Positions 6,593 to 15,366 are shown, counted from the stretch's first letter. The stretch is 21,770 nt of DNA from CAYJAD01 sp964368075 (GCA_964368075.1 CAYJAD010000040.1:1-21770), one strand, 5' to 3'. Notes: a model not told the origin generated them from the sequence alone. A program made the numbers and translations.

Positions 6593-7012
6593 ATATTTTC
6601 CTTTTCTTTTTCCCACAATCTATAGTATTTTTTACATGGACACAAGTCTTGCAAATTGCTATGAATCTCTTGAGCAAAAAATCAAGAAATAAGACTGCTG
6701 CACAATGCACTGTGTGGAAGCTTTTAAAGCTTTGGCGCAAGCCAATGCAACCGAAAATCATAAATAAGGGGAGCGTTGCTTCCCTGTTAAGGTTTTGATT
6801 TTTGCGTCTTTTGTTCTGCATATACAATTTTTTAGTCAAATTTTATTTTGCATTTATGCTCAAAATTTATTGAAAAGTAATTGTGCAGAACCCTTGAAAT
6901 AGATGTCTTCAAAGCGCGTTTTTTATCAGGTACACAACACTAAGAATTAGTATTTAGCGGCATTGCTTCGTATATTTTTATACTATGGCCTACATTTTGC
7001 TAGCGTATTTTT
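6593..7012. other. 420-base gene-free gap with small hairpins between divergent genes
   Basis: No convincing gene is seen here. It holds TTGGC-GCAA-GCCAA (6732-6745), a perfect 5-bp stem closed by a GNRA tetraloop. It also holds GGGGAGC-GTT-GCTTCCC (6768-6784), whose - strand copy is followed by TTATTTATGATTTT and so resembles a terminator for leftward transcription. The AT-rich right half (6790-6985) leads into the sigma-54 site. A small RNA in 6690-6790 is possible but unproven. Confidence 0.4.
6986..7001 (+). promoter_or_regulatory. Sigma-54 promoter for the flagellar operon
   Basis: TGGCCTACATTTTGCT matches TGGCACR-N4-TTGCW at 14 of 16 positions, counting the four unconstrained ones, with the invariant GG and GC at the correct 10-base spacing. 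With GC at -13/-12 the expected start of transcription is 7012, one base before the fliR ATG at 7013. No SD is seen before that ATG. Start-site inference is mine. The organism encodes RpoN (right end of the window). Confidence 0.6.
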
Positions 7013-7810
7013 ATGGATATATTTAATCTTCCTGCAGATTCCATATTGAGTTTTATACTCACCGTTATGCGCGTAAGCATTGTTATGTTTATGCTCCCTA
7101 TTTTTTCGTCTGAAAGAGCCCCCATGCAGGTCAAGGCTGCTGCTACCATTGTTATTACCCTAGGTATTTGGCCTCAGCTTTCTCTGCCAAGCATAGGCAT
7201 GCCCTCGCACCCTATAGATATTGTCTTGCTTTTCATCAACGAGCTCATATTAGGCCTTACGCTAGGCATGTGTATTAATTTTGTTTTCATGGGGGTTCAA
7301 GCCGGAGGCGAACTTTTTGGCTTTCAAATGGGCTTTACTATGATCAGCTTTGCAGACCCGCTCACCGGCAACCAAACAGGTATTACAGCTTTTTTTCTCT
7401 GGATGGTCTCGACCCTCACATTTTTGGCTTTGGACGGGCATTTATACATGCTTCAAGCCTTTGCCATGACCTTTAGGGTTATCCCTCCCGGTGGGCTGGT
7501 GCTGAGTGAAACTTTATTGACAGAAGTATTTCAGCTTTCGGCGCAAATGTTTGTTATTGCCTTAAAAATTGCTGCTCCGGTTATGGTTTCGCTTTTTCTT
7601 ATCGAGCTGGCATTGGCCTTGGTAAGCCGTGCTTCACCTCAAGTAAATATTATGGATATAGGCTTTCCCGTCAAAATTGGTGCAGGCTTTTTTTTCTTAG
7701 GCACGTTACTTATTCTTATGTCAGAATATATGGCTAATTACATTGGCGGCATGGCAGGAATGCTTAGTAATATTTTAGAGATAGCTAGTCCCTTAACAAC
7801 TCGCAACTAG
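7013..7810 (+). CDS. fliR: Flagellar export-gate protein FliR
   Basis: FliR is a core membrane component of the type III flagellar export gate (with FliP, FliQ, FlhB, FlhA) that passes rod, hook and filament subunits. The 265-residue length is normal. It has six or so hydrophobic segments. The family marks are RVSIVMFMLPIFSSERAP near residues 20-40, NELILGLTLGM, GELFGFQMGFTM, DPLTGNQTG, and the late FLIELALALVSRASPQVNIMDIGFPVKIG. Start choice: a TAG at 7001-7003 leaves ATG 7013 as the only sensible start, and it gives the standard N-terminus (MDIFNLPADS). There is no SD, which fits a leaderless message from the promoter above. flhB follows after 27 bases. FliP and FliQ are not in the window. 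Confidence 0.96.
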   Translation: MDIFNLPADSILSFILTVMRVSIVMFMLPIFSSERAPMQVKAAATIVITLGIWPQLSLPSIGMPSHPIDIVLLFINELILGLTLGMCINFVFMGVQAGGELFGFQMGFTMISFADPLTGNQTGITAFFLWMVSTLTFLALDGHLYMLQAFAMTFRVIPPGGLVLSETLLTEVFQLSAQMFVIALKIAAPVMVSLFLIELALALVSRASPQVNIMDIGFPVKIGAGFFFLGTLLILMSEYMANYIGGMAGMLSNILEIASPLTTRN

Positions 7811-7837
7811 CAACAGTTTTCCACACAAGGTAACTAT

Positions 7838-8917
7838 ATGTTTGGTAAGCAATCAGACCCTAGCAGAACAGAAGAAGCTACCCCGAAACACATTGATAAA
7901 AGTCGGGATAAAGGTAATGTGCCAAAGTCACAAGAAGCCAGTAAAGTGGTTAGCTTGATGGCAGGACTTTTAATTTTATATTTTTGGATTGAAAATATGG
8001 GCCAAGAGATTATGTCTTTATACAGGCATTTCCTCACCCGCTTCAATGAATTTACCCCTGATCCTGAAAGCATTTACAATCTTTTTATTTGGATTTCTTT
8101 TTTTATTGCTAAAATCATGTTACCTGTCTTACTTTTTTTGGGTTTTGCCGCATGGTTGTGTTTGCGCTTGCAAGTGGGAAAACTTTGGACAACGCAAATA
8201 TTTCAACCCAAGTTAGAAAAGTTTAATGTGATAAAAGGCCTAAAAAACATGTTGCTTTCGCCGCAAACAATATTCCGCCTTTTAAAAAGTTTGCTCCTTG
8301 CTGCAGTTATTGGCCTTGTGCCTACCATCATAATTATGCAAGAGGCTGAAAACTTTTTGCCCATGTTCCACGAAGAAGCAAATACCGTTTTGGCTTATAT
8401 GCTTAATACAGGTTTTAACATGGTATATTACACCCTTATTCCCATGGCTGCCATAGCGGGCTTTGATGTTTGGCAAAGCCGTTTTGCCTATTTTGAAGGG
8501 TTAAAAATGACCAAAGACGAAGTAAAAGACGAGCACAAACAATCAGAAGGTAACCCCGAAGTAAAAATGCAACAAAAGCAAAAAATGATGGCCATGATGC
8601 AAAGACGCATGCTACAAGATGTGCCCAAAGCCGATGTTGTCATTACCAACCCCACACATTTGGCTGTGGCTATTTATTACAATACGCAAGAAGCGCCGGC
8701 TCCCATTGTGCTTGCCAAGGGTGCTGACCATATTGCAGAAAAAATCAAAGAAATTGCCAAAGAACATCGTGTGCCCATCCGCCAAAATGTACCTTTGGCA
8801 CGAGCTTTGTATAAGAGTGTTGAGATAGGGGAAATGATTCCAGAAGAACTGTATAAAGCTACAGCATCTATTCTTGCCAGCATTTGGAGAATCCAAGGTA
8901 AAGCACCGAAAAGATAG
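7838..8917 (+). CDS. flhB: Flagellar export protein FlhB, substrate-specificity switch
   Basis: FlhB sits in the export gate and changes secretion from hook to filament substrates after self-cleavage. The 359-residue protein has the usual layout: a short charged N-terminus (KTEEATPKH-like, here SRTEEATPKHIDKSRDKGNVPKS), four membrane helices in about 35-205, a cytoplasmic linker with KDEVKDEHKQSEG, and the autocleavage motif NPTH with Asn271-Pro272 as the cut site. The C-terminal ALA-R-LY-VEIG segment is also present. ATG 7838 has AAGG eight bases upstream. It ends 54 bases before flhA. Confidence 0.97.
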   Translation: MFGKQSDPSRTEEATPKHIDKSRDKGNVPKSQEASKVVSLMAGLLILYFWIENMGQEIMSLYRHFLTRFNEFTPDPESIYNLFIWISFFIAKIMLPVLLFLGFAAWLCLRLQVGKLWTTQIFQPKLEKFNVIKGLKNMLLSPQTIFRLLKSLLLAAVIGLVPTIIIMQEAENFLPMFHEEANTVLAYMLNTGFNMVYYTLIPMAAIAGFDVWQSRFAYFEGLKMTKDEVKDEHKQSEGNPEVKMQQKQKMMAMMQRRMLQDVPKADVVITNPTHLAVAIYYNTQEAPAPIVLAKGADHIAEKIKEIAKEHRVPIRQNVPLARALYKSVEIGEMIPEELYKATASILASIWRIQGKAPKR

Positions 8918-8971
8918 CACTGTTCCCCATCAAAACATTACAGGCAGCAGAAAAAAGAGGATGTCATAAAA

Positions 8972-11074
8972 ATGGCTACATTACCGCAATTAGATTACGA
9001 ACGATTTGCTAAGCACGGAGATTTTGTCCTTGCTGGCGGTGTTGTGCTCATTCTTTTTATGATGCTTATCCCATTGCCAACCTTCATGCTCGACCTTATG
9101 TTAACGATGAGTATATCGTTATCACTACTTATACTCATAACGACAATGTTTATGACCAGCCCCTTAGAATTTTCTATCTTCCCTTCTCTTTTGCTGGTCA
9201 CCACCCTTTTACGTTTAGCACTAAACGTATCATCTACACGGCTTATTTTGCTTAATGGAGAAAAAGGGGTAGATGCCGCAGGCTCTGTTATTCGCGCTTT
9301 TGGTGAATTTGTAGTGGGCGGAAGCTATGTCGTTGGTGCTGTTATCTTTTTAATTTTATTTATTTTAAATAAAACAGTTATCACCACCGGTACCACACGT
9401 ATTGCCGAAGTAGCCGCGCGTTTTACCTTAGATGCCATGCCCGGTAAGCAAATGGCCATCGAAGCGGACCTTAATGCCGGCCTTATAGACGAAACTGAAG
9501 CCACCAATAGGCGCCATAGTTTGCGCCGTGAAGCAGATTTTTATGGCGCCATGGACGGTGCTTGTAAATTCGTTTCCGGTGACGTTAATGCCGGTATGCT
9601 TATTACTTTAATCAATATTATCGGCGGTATCATTATTGGCGTTGTGCAAAAAGATATGGAATGGGGCACAGCGCTCACAACATATTCTTTGCTTACCATT
9701 GGTGATGGCTTGGTTTCCACCATTCCTTCCATCTTGGTTTCTACAGGTACAGGTCTTTTAGTATCGCGTGCTGCCGCAGAAGCCAAAATGGGCGAAGAAT
9801 TCATGGCACAGCTCACGTTCAACACCAGAGCTTTGCAAATGGTATCCTTGGTACTTGTGGTTTTTGCCTTAGTTCCGGGCTTACCTACCATACCTTTTCT
9901 TGTTTTGGCAGCGGGCTGTTTCATAGCTGCAAGACTCACGACCAAATCTGCAGAGGAAGAAGAAGAGGCCGCTCAAGCCAAGGGCGCAAAAGGCAAAAAG
10001 GGGGCCAGTCCTTCTAGCACTGCAGATACCCCCGAAGAAGTACAAGCCCTCTTGCCCTTAGATGCCTTAGAATTAGAAGTAGGTTATGGACTTATCCCCT
10101 TGGTGGATGAAGAACAAAGTGGCAACCTTTTATCCCGTATTCGTTCCATACGCAGGCAATTTGCCCTTGATATGGGTGTGGTTATTCCCGCCCTACACTT
10201 ACGCGACAATTTGCAATTAAAACCGGGACAATACGCCCTACTCATTAAGGGTAATCAGGTGGCTTCTGCTGAAATTTTGGTGGATCATTTCCTTGCCATG
10301 GATCCTGGCAATGCCAGTACGCAAATTAAAGGCATAGAAACACGTGAACCAGCCTTTAATCTTCCTGCTTTGTGGATTCCTGAACCGCAACGCGAAGAAG
10401 CTATGCTAGCTGGCTATACAGTGGTAGACCCCGCCACGGTAATCGCCACGCACTTAACGGAAATTTTCCGCAAACATTTAAGTGACTTCCTTGATCGACA
10501 GGCGGTACAAGGTTTACTGGATACCCTAGCTAAAAATTCGCCCAAGGCTGTGGAAGAATTAGTGCCAAGCACCCTTCCTCTTGGCGTTGTGCAAAAAATA
10601 TTGCAAACCTTGGTACGTGAGAATGTCACTATTCGTGATATGCTCACCATTGTAGAAACCCTTGGAGATTATGGCGGTCATATTAAGCAAGCAGATATGC
10701 TGACAGAGTATGTGCGCGAGCGCTTAGCGCGTTCCATAGTTCGTCCTTATATGGACAGTACAGGCGGCCTTTCGGTGCTTACTTTAGACCAAAATGCCGA
10801 GCGCACAGTGCAAGAAGGCATTCGACAAACAGATGGGGGTACATTCTTGTCATTGAACCCCATTACAGCACAAAAGCTTATTCAAAATGTGAATAATGCC
10901 GTAGAAAATGCTGTTTTGGCTGAAGGACAACCTGTGCTTTTGGCTTCCCCCATTGTACGTCCTCATTTGGCGCAACTTATTACACGCTTCTTACCGGCAG
11001 TACCGGTTATTTCACAAGCTGAAATACCCCCCGACATTCACTTGCAAGCCGTGGGCATAGTAGGAATTGAATAA
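8972..11074 (+). CDS. flhA: Flagellar export-gate protein FlhA
   Basis: FlhA forms the nonameric ring of the export gate and docks chaperone-substrate complexes. The 700-residue length is typical. About eight membrane helices lie in the first 320 residues. The highly conserved cytoplasmic loop is present (TTGTTRIAEVAARFTLDAMPGKQMAI, then DADLNAGLI-like EADLNAGLIDE with the following RRxSLRREADFYGAMDGACKFV). The C-terminal domain (about 360-700) has the usual IPLVD..., EPQREEA and DMLTEYVRERLARSIV stretches. The insert between them (about residues 325-350) is rich in Glu/Lys/Gly. SD GAGG lies 11 bases upstream of the ATG. The stop TAA overlaps the flhF ATG (AATAATG), so FlhF is probably translationally coupled. 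Confidence 0.97.
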   Translation: MATLPQLDYERFAKHGDFVLAGGVVLILFMMLIPLPTFMLDLMLTMSISLSLLILITTMFMTSPLEFSIFPSLLLVTTLLRLALNVSSTRLILLNGEKGVDAAGSVIRAFGEFVVGGSYVVGAVIFLILFILNKTVITTGTTRIAEVAARFTLDAMPGKQMAIEADLNAGLIDETEATNRRHSLRREADFYGAMDGACKFVSGDVNAGMLITLINIIGGIIIGVVQKDMEWGTALTTYSLLTIGDGLVSTIPSILVSTGTGLLVSRAAAEAKMGEEFMAQLTFNTRALQMVSLVLVVFALVPGLPTIPFLVLAAGCFIAARLTTKSAEEEEEAAQAKGAKGKKGASPSSTADTPEEVQALLPLDALELEVGYGLIPLVDEEQSGNLLSRIRSIRRQFALDMGVVIPALHLRDNLQLKPGQYALLIKGNQVASAEILVDHFLAMDPGNASTQIKGIETREPAFNLPALWIPEPQREEAMLAGYTVVDPATVIATHLTEIFRKHLSDFLDRQAVQGLLDTLAKNSPKAVEELVPSTLPLGVVQKILQTLVRENVTIRDMLTIVETLGDYGGHIKQADMLTEYVRERLARSIVRPYMDSTGGLSVLTLDQNAERTVQEGIRQTDGGTFLSLNPITAQKLIQNVNNAVENAVLAEGQPVLLASPIVRPHLAQLITRFLPAVPVISQAEIPPDIHLQAVGIVGIE

Positions 11075-12372
11075 TGCATGTAAAAACATATATAGGTCGT
11101 CGTACACAGGATATTCTTGTCCAAATCAAAGATGAATTGGGACCAGATGCCATTATCCTCAGTAACAGAAGCTTACGCAAAGATGGTGAGCGTTATTACG
11201 AAGTTACGGCCGGTGTAGAACGTCAGCTTCTTCCTACCGAAGTAGCCCCAGCTGCCGGTGCCTCAAGGTCTATGGCCAAGGCCGCATATGCTACAGCTCA
11301 TATTGATAAAGAGCTAGAAGATGTTATTATACCTACGGTTCGCCCCGACAGTCGATCCGAGCCAAAGCGCAGACACTCGCAAAGCACAAACGAGGAACAT
11401 TTTTTTGAAAGCCAAAGCGTAAAAGATTTGGCGTCAAAATGGGTGAATGAGAGTCATGTTTTAGACAGTGAGGCCCCCTCGAGTCAAAATCCCGTCGGTT
11501 GGGCTCAGTGGCATAAAGAATGGTCACAAATTAAAGACCATCTTTTTGCACTCATGAAACCTTCCATTCAGATGGAAAGACTCTCTCCGCGACAAAGAGT
11601 AGCTTTAGAGTATTTACAACGTGAAGGCGTATCTGATATGGTTGTTCTAGAGCTCTATCGTAAGCTGTTGAGCTCTTCCGGAGATTCTGTATTACAGTCT
11701 CTTAGCGAGATTGTCCCCGTGCAACCCTGGGGAGAAGACGTTTGGGCACAGCGTTTGCATTGTTTTACTGGACCTTACGGTGCAGGCAAAACCACCACGG
11801 CTTTACGCATGGCTTTACAATTACGAAGTCAAAATCCTAATTGTCGCATTGCCTTCATTAATACCGATTGTTTGCGTGGCAACGGTCGCCTTGTTTTACG
11901 CCACTGGGCAGAACTTTCAGACTTTGCCTATGTAGAAGCGCAAGACATTGTCAGTATGAAAAAAGCCTTGGTAACCCATGCCACCGCAGATAAAATTTTT
12001 GTGGACTTGCCTAGTGTAGCCACTGGAAATAGTTTGCAAGAACTATATATAAAATTCGGTATTCGCAGTGACATGGCAGGCAGTAAAGCCACTCACTGTG
12101 TGCTTTCGCCTTCCTATGATGGGCAGCAACTTATGAATTTTATTGCTCGCTATGCCCCGGACGGTCCTGGCAGTATAGTGTGGGGAAAACTTGATGAAGC
12201 TGTGAACTTTGGTAGCATTGTTAATGTAGCTGCTTCTTGCCGTTTGCCTGTATCGGCCTTATCTTATGGTGCAGAGCTGCGAGACACACTTTCAGTGGCA
12301 AGTCCATCCTTATTATGGCGGCTCATTTTTAAAAGACAGTTGCCAACCACAGCACAAGCTGCCATGCCTTAA
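11074..12372 (+). CDS. flhF: Flagellar SRP-type GTPase FlhF with divergent G3/G4 motifs
   Basis: FlhF, with FlhG, sets the position and number of polar flagella. The 432-residue protein starts MHVKTYIGRRTQDILVQIKDELGPDAIILS, the family's B/N-like start. Its central region is variable. The G domain begins with the P-loop GPYGAGKTT (Gly233-). G2/INTDCLRGNGR matches the family only partly (canonical DTYRIGA). The motif expected to be DTAGR is DLPSV (Asp311-Ser314), and TKLDEA is GKLDEA (Lys372-Ala376). This suggests altered GTP hydrolysis, as seen in other divergent FlhF proteins, but whether it binds GTP cannot be told. It overlaps flhA by one base and is followed by a 116-base gap before flhG. 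Confidence 0.93.
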   Translation: MHVKTYIGRRTQDILVQIKDELGPDAIILSNRSLRKDGERYYEVTAGVERQLLPTEVAPAAGASRSMAKAAYATAHIDKELEDVIIPTVRPDSRSEPKRRHSQSTNEEHFFESQSVKDLASKWVNESHVLDSEAPSSQNPVGWAQWHKEWSQIKDHLFALMKPSIQMERLSPRQRVALEYLQREGVSDMVVLELYRKLLSSSGDSVLQSLSEIVPVQPWGEDVWAQRLHCFTGPYGAGKTTTALRMALQLRSQNPNCRIAFINTDCLRGNGRLVLRHWAELSDFAYVEAQDIVSMKKALVTHATADKIFVDLPSVATGNSLQELYIKFGIRSDMAGSKATHCVLSPSYDGQQLMNFIARYAPDGPGSIVWGKLDEAVNFGSIVNVAASCRLPVSALSYGAELRDTLSVASPSLLWRLIFKRQLPTTAQAAMP

Positions 12373-12488
12373 GAAAGTATAATTGCAACAGGTTAAAAAT
12401 ATAGAAAAAAAGAATATGTGCAATTTGGGATTAATGCTGTTATAGTTAGAAAAGAGCACAAACGCACGTTGATGAAGAGGGAGTTCTT

Positions 12489-13307
12489 ATGCACGATACA
12501 TTTCCATTGGTTATTTCCGTCACTTCCGGTAAAGGAGGCGTGGGCAAAACCAATCTCTCAGTAAGCCTTGCTGTAGAATTGGCAAAGCAGGGAAAGCGTG
12601 TGGTTTTATTAGATGCTGACCTTGGCCTTGCCAATGTTGACGTCCTTTTAGGGCTTACGCCGCCCAAAAACTTATTTCATCTTTTTCACGAAGATACTAA
12701 AGGCATTCACGATGTGCTCTTTCCTACACCTTATGGCTTTTCCATTCTGCCAGCCTCTTCAGGCATGAGTGAAATGCTAGCCCTAGATACAGGGCAAAAG
12801 TTGGAGTTGCTGGAAGCCGTAGATGTTCTAGAAGAAGAAGTAGATTACTTGCTCGTAGATACTGGCGCCGGCATCAATGACAATGTGCTCTATTTTAACC
12901 TTGCAGCGCAAGAGCGTATTGTAGTGCTTACTCCGGAACCCACATCGCTGACCGATGCTTATGCTCTCATAAAAGTGCTTAAAACAAACCATGGCGTTGA
13001 GCACTATAAGGTGCTCATTAACATGGCACACGATACACGGGCTGCCAAAGTAACTTTTGGGCGATTGCATCAAGCTTGCGAACATTTTTTAAGTGGCGTT
13101 TCTCTTGATTTAATGGGAGTTATTCCCAGAGACACCACCGTGCGTCAAGCGGTAGTGCAACAATCACCTATCACTGTTCATGCTCCAGACTCCCCTGCTG
13201 CCATGGCTATTAGCAATATAGCCAATGACGTATTAGAATGGGAAGTACCTAAAAGACTAGACGGAAATATTAAATTTTTCTGGAAAAAACTATTGTTTCA
13301 ACAATAG
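12489..13307 (+). CDS. flhG: MinD-like ATPase FlhG (FleN)
   Basis: FlhG is a cytoplasmic/membrane-associated P-loop ATPase that limits flagellar number by antagonising FlhF and by acting on flagellar gene regulators. The 272-residue protein has the deviant Walker A SGKGGVGKTN (Lys15 and Lys20) at its N-terminus, the switch LDADLGLANVDVLLGL, a DTGAGI Walker B-like motif (VDTGAGINDN), and the EPTSLTDAYALIK segment typical of FlhG. Near the C-terminus comes the amphipathic stretch IKFFWKKLLFQQ, which in MinD relatives inserts in the membrane. The start ATG has AGAGGGAG about seven bases upstream. An alternative name is YlxH; a ParA function is less likely given the flagellar neighbours. Confidence 0.95.
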   Translation: MHDTFPLVISVTSGKGGVGKTNLSVSLAVELAKQGKRVVLLDADLGLANVDVLLGLTPPKNLFHLFHEDTKGIHDVLFPTPYGFSILPASSGMSEMLALDTGQKLELLEAVDVLEEEVDYLLVDTGAGINDNVLYFNLAAQERIVVLTPEPTSLTDAYALIKVLKTNHGVEHYKVLINMAHDTRAAKVTFGRLHQACEHFLSGVSLDLMGVIPRDTTVRQAVVQQSPITVHAPDSPAAMAISNIANDVLEWEVPKRLDGNIKFFWKKLLFQQ

Positions 13308-13370
13308 CTTAGCAAATTTTGCTTATTTTTCATATTGTCTAAGGCTTTATCGGTTTTATAAGGAGACTTT

Positions 13371-14141
13371 ATGCAAGAAGCACAAGCCCAGCATCAGCAA
13401 CTTCCCCCATGGGAAGCCATGGAACAGGGATACTCTTCTTGGTGCGATTTTTCACCTACGCAACAAGAAAGTATTGTGCGCCACTACGCGCCCAAAATAC
13501 GCTTTCTTGCTTTGCGCCTTAAGGCCAAGCTCCCTAAAACTGTTTCCCTTAATGAAATGATAAGCGCTGGAACCTTGGGTCTTATGGAAGCATTGGGAAA
13601 ATTTCAACCCCAATTAGGCGTACGTTTTGACACCTATGCCGGCAACAGAATACGCGGTGCCATGTTAGATGAACTACGCAAACTTGACTGGTTTCCAAGG
13701 CCATTGCGTCAAAAAATCCGACAAATTGACGGCGCTATGCGTACCATTGAACGCGATCACGGCCGACCTGCAACTGAAGAAGAACTCATTAAAATTACAG
13801 GACTTACCTTACTAGAAATACGTCAAGGTCAAGAGGCTTTACAAAACCAATTAGTGGTTTCGCTAGACGCTGTGCACGACTCCATGCTAGGAGATAGTCA
13901 AAAAGATGACGAACCGTATTCCCTCACTGCGGAGAAAGAACTTCTCGAACGCCTTATACCACTTATTAACACATTGACACCACGTGAAAAACTGGTATTA
14001 TCACTTTACTACCACGATGAATTGAATATGCGCGAGGTTGCTGAGGTTATGGAAATAACTGAAGGACGCGTATCTCAATTGCATTCGCAGGCCTTAAAAC
14101 GCTTGCGGCAAGAATTTGCCAAGCATTACGAAAAAAAGTAA
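13371..14141 (+). CDS. fliA: Flagellar sigma factor sigma-28 (FliA)
   Basis: FliA directs RNA polymerase to late flagellar (filament and chemotaxis) promoters. The 256-residue protein has region 2 with IRFLALRLKAKLPKTVSLNEMISAG and, after it, GVRFDTYAGNRIRGAMLDELRKLDW. Region 3 is FPRPLRQKIRQIDGAM. Region 4 is LTPREKLVLSLYYHDELNMR with the helix-turn-helix EVAEVMEITEGRVSQLHSQALKRL. SD AAGGAG lies six bases before the ATG. It falls between flhG (63 bases) and cheY (32 bases). Its partner anti-sigma FlgM is not in the window. Confidence 0.96.
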   Translation: MQEAQAQHQQLPPWEAMEQGYSSWCDFSPTQQESIVRHYAPKIRFLALRLKAKLPKTVSLNEMISAGTLGLMEALGKFQPQLGVRFDTYAGNRIRGAMLDELRKLDWFPRPLRQKIRQIDGAMRTIERDHGRPATEEELIKITGLTLLEIRQGQEALQNQLVVSLDAVHDSMLGDSQKDDEPYSLTAEKELLERLIPLINTLTPREKLVLSLYYHDELNMREVAEVMEITEGRVSQLHSQALKRLRQEFAKHYEKK

Positions 14142-14173
14142 TTTTTGTAAACTTTTTTAAAAAGAGGGAAGTT

Positions 14174-14554
14174 ATGCCATTTGATCCTAATATGCGAGTA
14201 CTAATTGTTGACGATTTTTCTACCATGCGCCGTATTGTACGCAATGTGTTGCGTCAGCTGGGCTTTAACAACGTGGTGGAAGCCGATGATGGCACCACAG
14301 CTTGGGACGTTTTGCAGCGTGAAAAAATTGAATTTATTGTTTCTGACTGGAACATGCCGCAAATGACTGGCATTGAATTGCTTCGCAAAGTGCGCGCCGA
14401 TGAAAAATTGGCCGACACCCCCTTCCTTATGGTTACTGCAGAAGCACAACAAGAAAATATTTTAGAAGCTGTACAAGCCAAAGTTTCCAACTACATTGTA
14501 AAGCCCTTTACAGCTGACACATTAAAACAAAAAATTGATAAGATTTTCCCCTAA
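14174..14554 (+). CDS. cheY: Single-domain response regulator CheY
   Basis: The 126-residue protein is a stand-alone receiver domain; phosphorylated CheY binds the flagellar switch and changes rotation. The acidic pocket is Asp13-Asp14, the phospho-acceptor is Asp58 in VSDWNMPQM, Thr88 follows in MVTAEAQ, and Tyr107 and Lys110 come in SNYIVKPF. All key residues are intact. SD GAGGGAAG lies before the ATG. It is followed by a 137-base gap with an inverted repeat. Confidence 0.96.
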   Translation: MPFDPNMRVLIVDDFSTMRRIVRNVLRQLGFNNVVEADDGTTAWDVLQREKIEFIVSDWNMPQMTGIELLRKVRADEKLADTPFLMVTAEAQQENILEAVQAKVSNYIVKPFTADTLKQKIDKIFP

Positions 14555-14614
14555 ACGGCACTCTTAAATAGTGCATGCCTGCATGGCATATTCAGGGGTG
14601 ATGTTTGAAGTAAG

Positions 14615-14669
14615 GCGTCTTATGAGCTTTTTGCACCTAATGCATTGTTGCAATCAGAACATAAGACGC
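14615..14669. repeat. Inverted repeat with nested hairpin in the cheY-fliL leader
   Basis: GCGTCTTATG (14615-14624) and CATAAGACGC (14660-14669) form a perfect 10-bp inverted repeat. Nested inside is TTGCA (14631-14635) with TGCAA (14649-14653). The structure sits 23 bases before the ATG of the FliL-like gene, with SD GAGG at about 14681, so it could shape the 5' leader or be a protein-binding cruciform. No U-tract follows, so it is not a terminator. Confidence 0.5.
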
Positions 14670-14691
14670 TTGCATAAAACGAGGGTATGGC

Positions 14692-15366
14692 ATGTCCAAC
14701 GTCGATGAAAAAACTCGCCTTGAAAGCAATGAGCTTGAAATAGAGGTACAAGAAGTCGCTGAAGAAAAAGTGGCTCTTGACCTTGAGGGTGCTGATTTTC
14801 TTGAAGACGAAGTAGAACACACCAAGCCCGAAGATACTGCGCCTGCCATAAGCGAAAGAAGCCTTGAAGAAAAAAAAGAAGGCGATGAACAAGAAGAAAA
14901 GCCCAAAGGTAAACTAAAGCTGATTATTATTCTTGTTGTAGTTTTGCTGGCTATAGGCGGCGGTGCCTTTTGGTGGTTTGGACTTAGGGAACCACCACCT
15001 CCTCCCATAGAACCAGAAATTATACGTGTTCCCAAAGCACCTACATCACCACCGATACCTGACGATTTTATCGTTTCTTTCGAGCCTTATTGGGTGCCCC
15101 TGCCTGATGGTAAAGGGGGGACAGTGTTTTTGGTGTGCAAATTTGCCATTGTTACCAAAAATGCGCAATTGCGTTTAGAAGCGCAAAATAAAATGGTACT
15201 TTTGCGCGATGCTGTGTACTATTATCTTATTAACAAACCGTATCATTTCCTTATTGATCACACCAACGTACCTACCATAAAGCAAGACCTTACGTCTGTT
15301 TTCAAAGGGTATTTGGTCAATGGCGAAATTGATGATATGCTTTTTGAAGGATATATTGGAAAATAA
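14692..15366 (+). CDS. FliL-like flagellar basal-body protein
   Basis: The 224-residue protein has a long acidic cytoplasmic N-terminus (residues 1-75), one transmembrane helix (KLIIILVVVLLAIGGGAFWW, about 76-97), a proline run REPPPPPIEPE, and a C-terminal periplasmic domain. In that domain TVFLVCKFAIVTKNAQLRLE and the following MVLLRDAVYYYLINKPYHF, with DLTSVFKGYLVNGEIDDMLFEG, match FliL (the PF03748 pattern: paired strands, then 'LRD...'). FliL proteins support the stator units at the motor. The acidic extension is longer than in the E. coli protein. It lies in the flagellar operon between cheY and two unknown genes. FliL-like is fairly secure, but several paralogues exist in this group. 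Confidence 0.85.
   Translation: MSNVDEKTRLESNELEIEVQEVAEEKVALDLEGADFLEDEVEHTKPEDTAPAISERSLEEKKEGDEQEEKPKGKLKLIIILVVVLLAIGGGAFWWFGLREPPPPPIEPEIIRVPKAPTSPPIPDDFIVSFEPYWVPLPDGKGGTVFLVCKFAIVTKNAQLRLEAQNKMVLLRDAVYYYLINKPYHFLIDHTNVPTIKQDLTSVFKGYLVNGEIDDMLFEGYIGK

Noticed and set aside
6616..6616. Upstream GTG start for pncC
   Set aside because: The downstream ATG 6592 has a better SD and starts the conserved domain.
6399..6839. 146-residue open frame on the - strand overlapping pncC
   Set aside because: It shares bases with pncC in another frame and has an unnatural composition and no SD.
6963..6984. TTGCTT...TATACT as a sigma-70 promoter for fliR
   Set aside because: The spacing is only 10 bases, too short; the sigma-54 site is better.
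13313..13330. Short hairpin AGCAA-ATT-TTGCT with T-run after flhG
   Set aside because: The 5-bp AT-rich stem is too weak to call a terminator.
14637..15035. 132-residue open frame antisense to the FliL-like gene
   Set aside because: It is Ser/Arg-rich nonsense mirroring the acidic FliL N-terminus.
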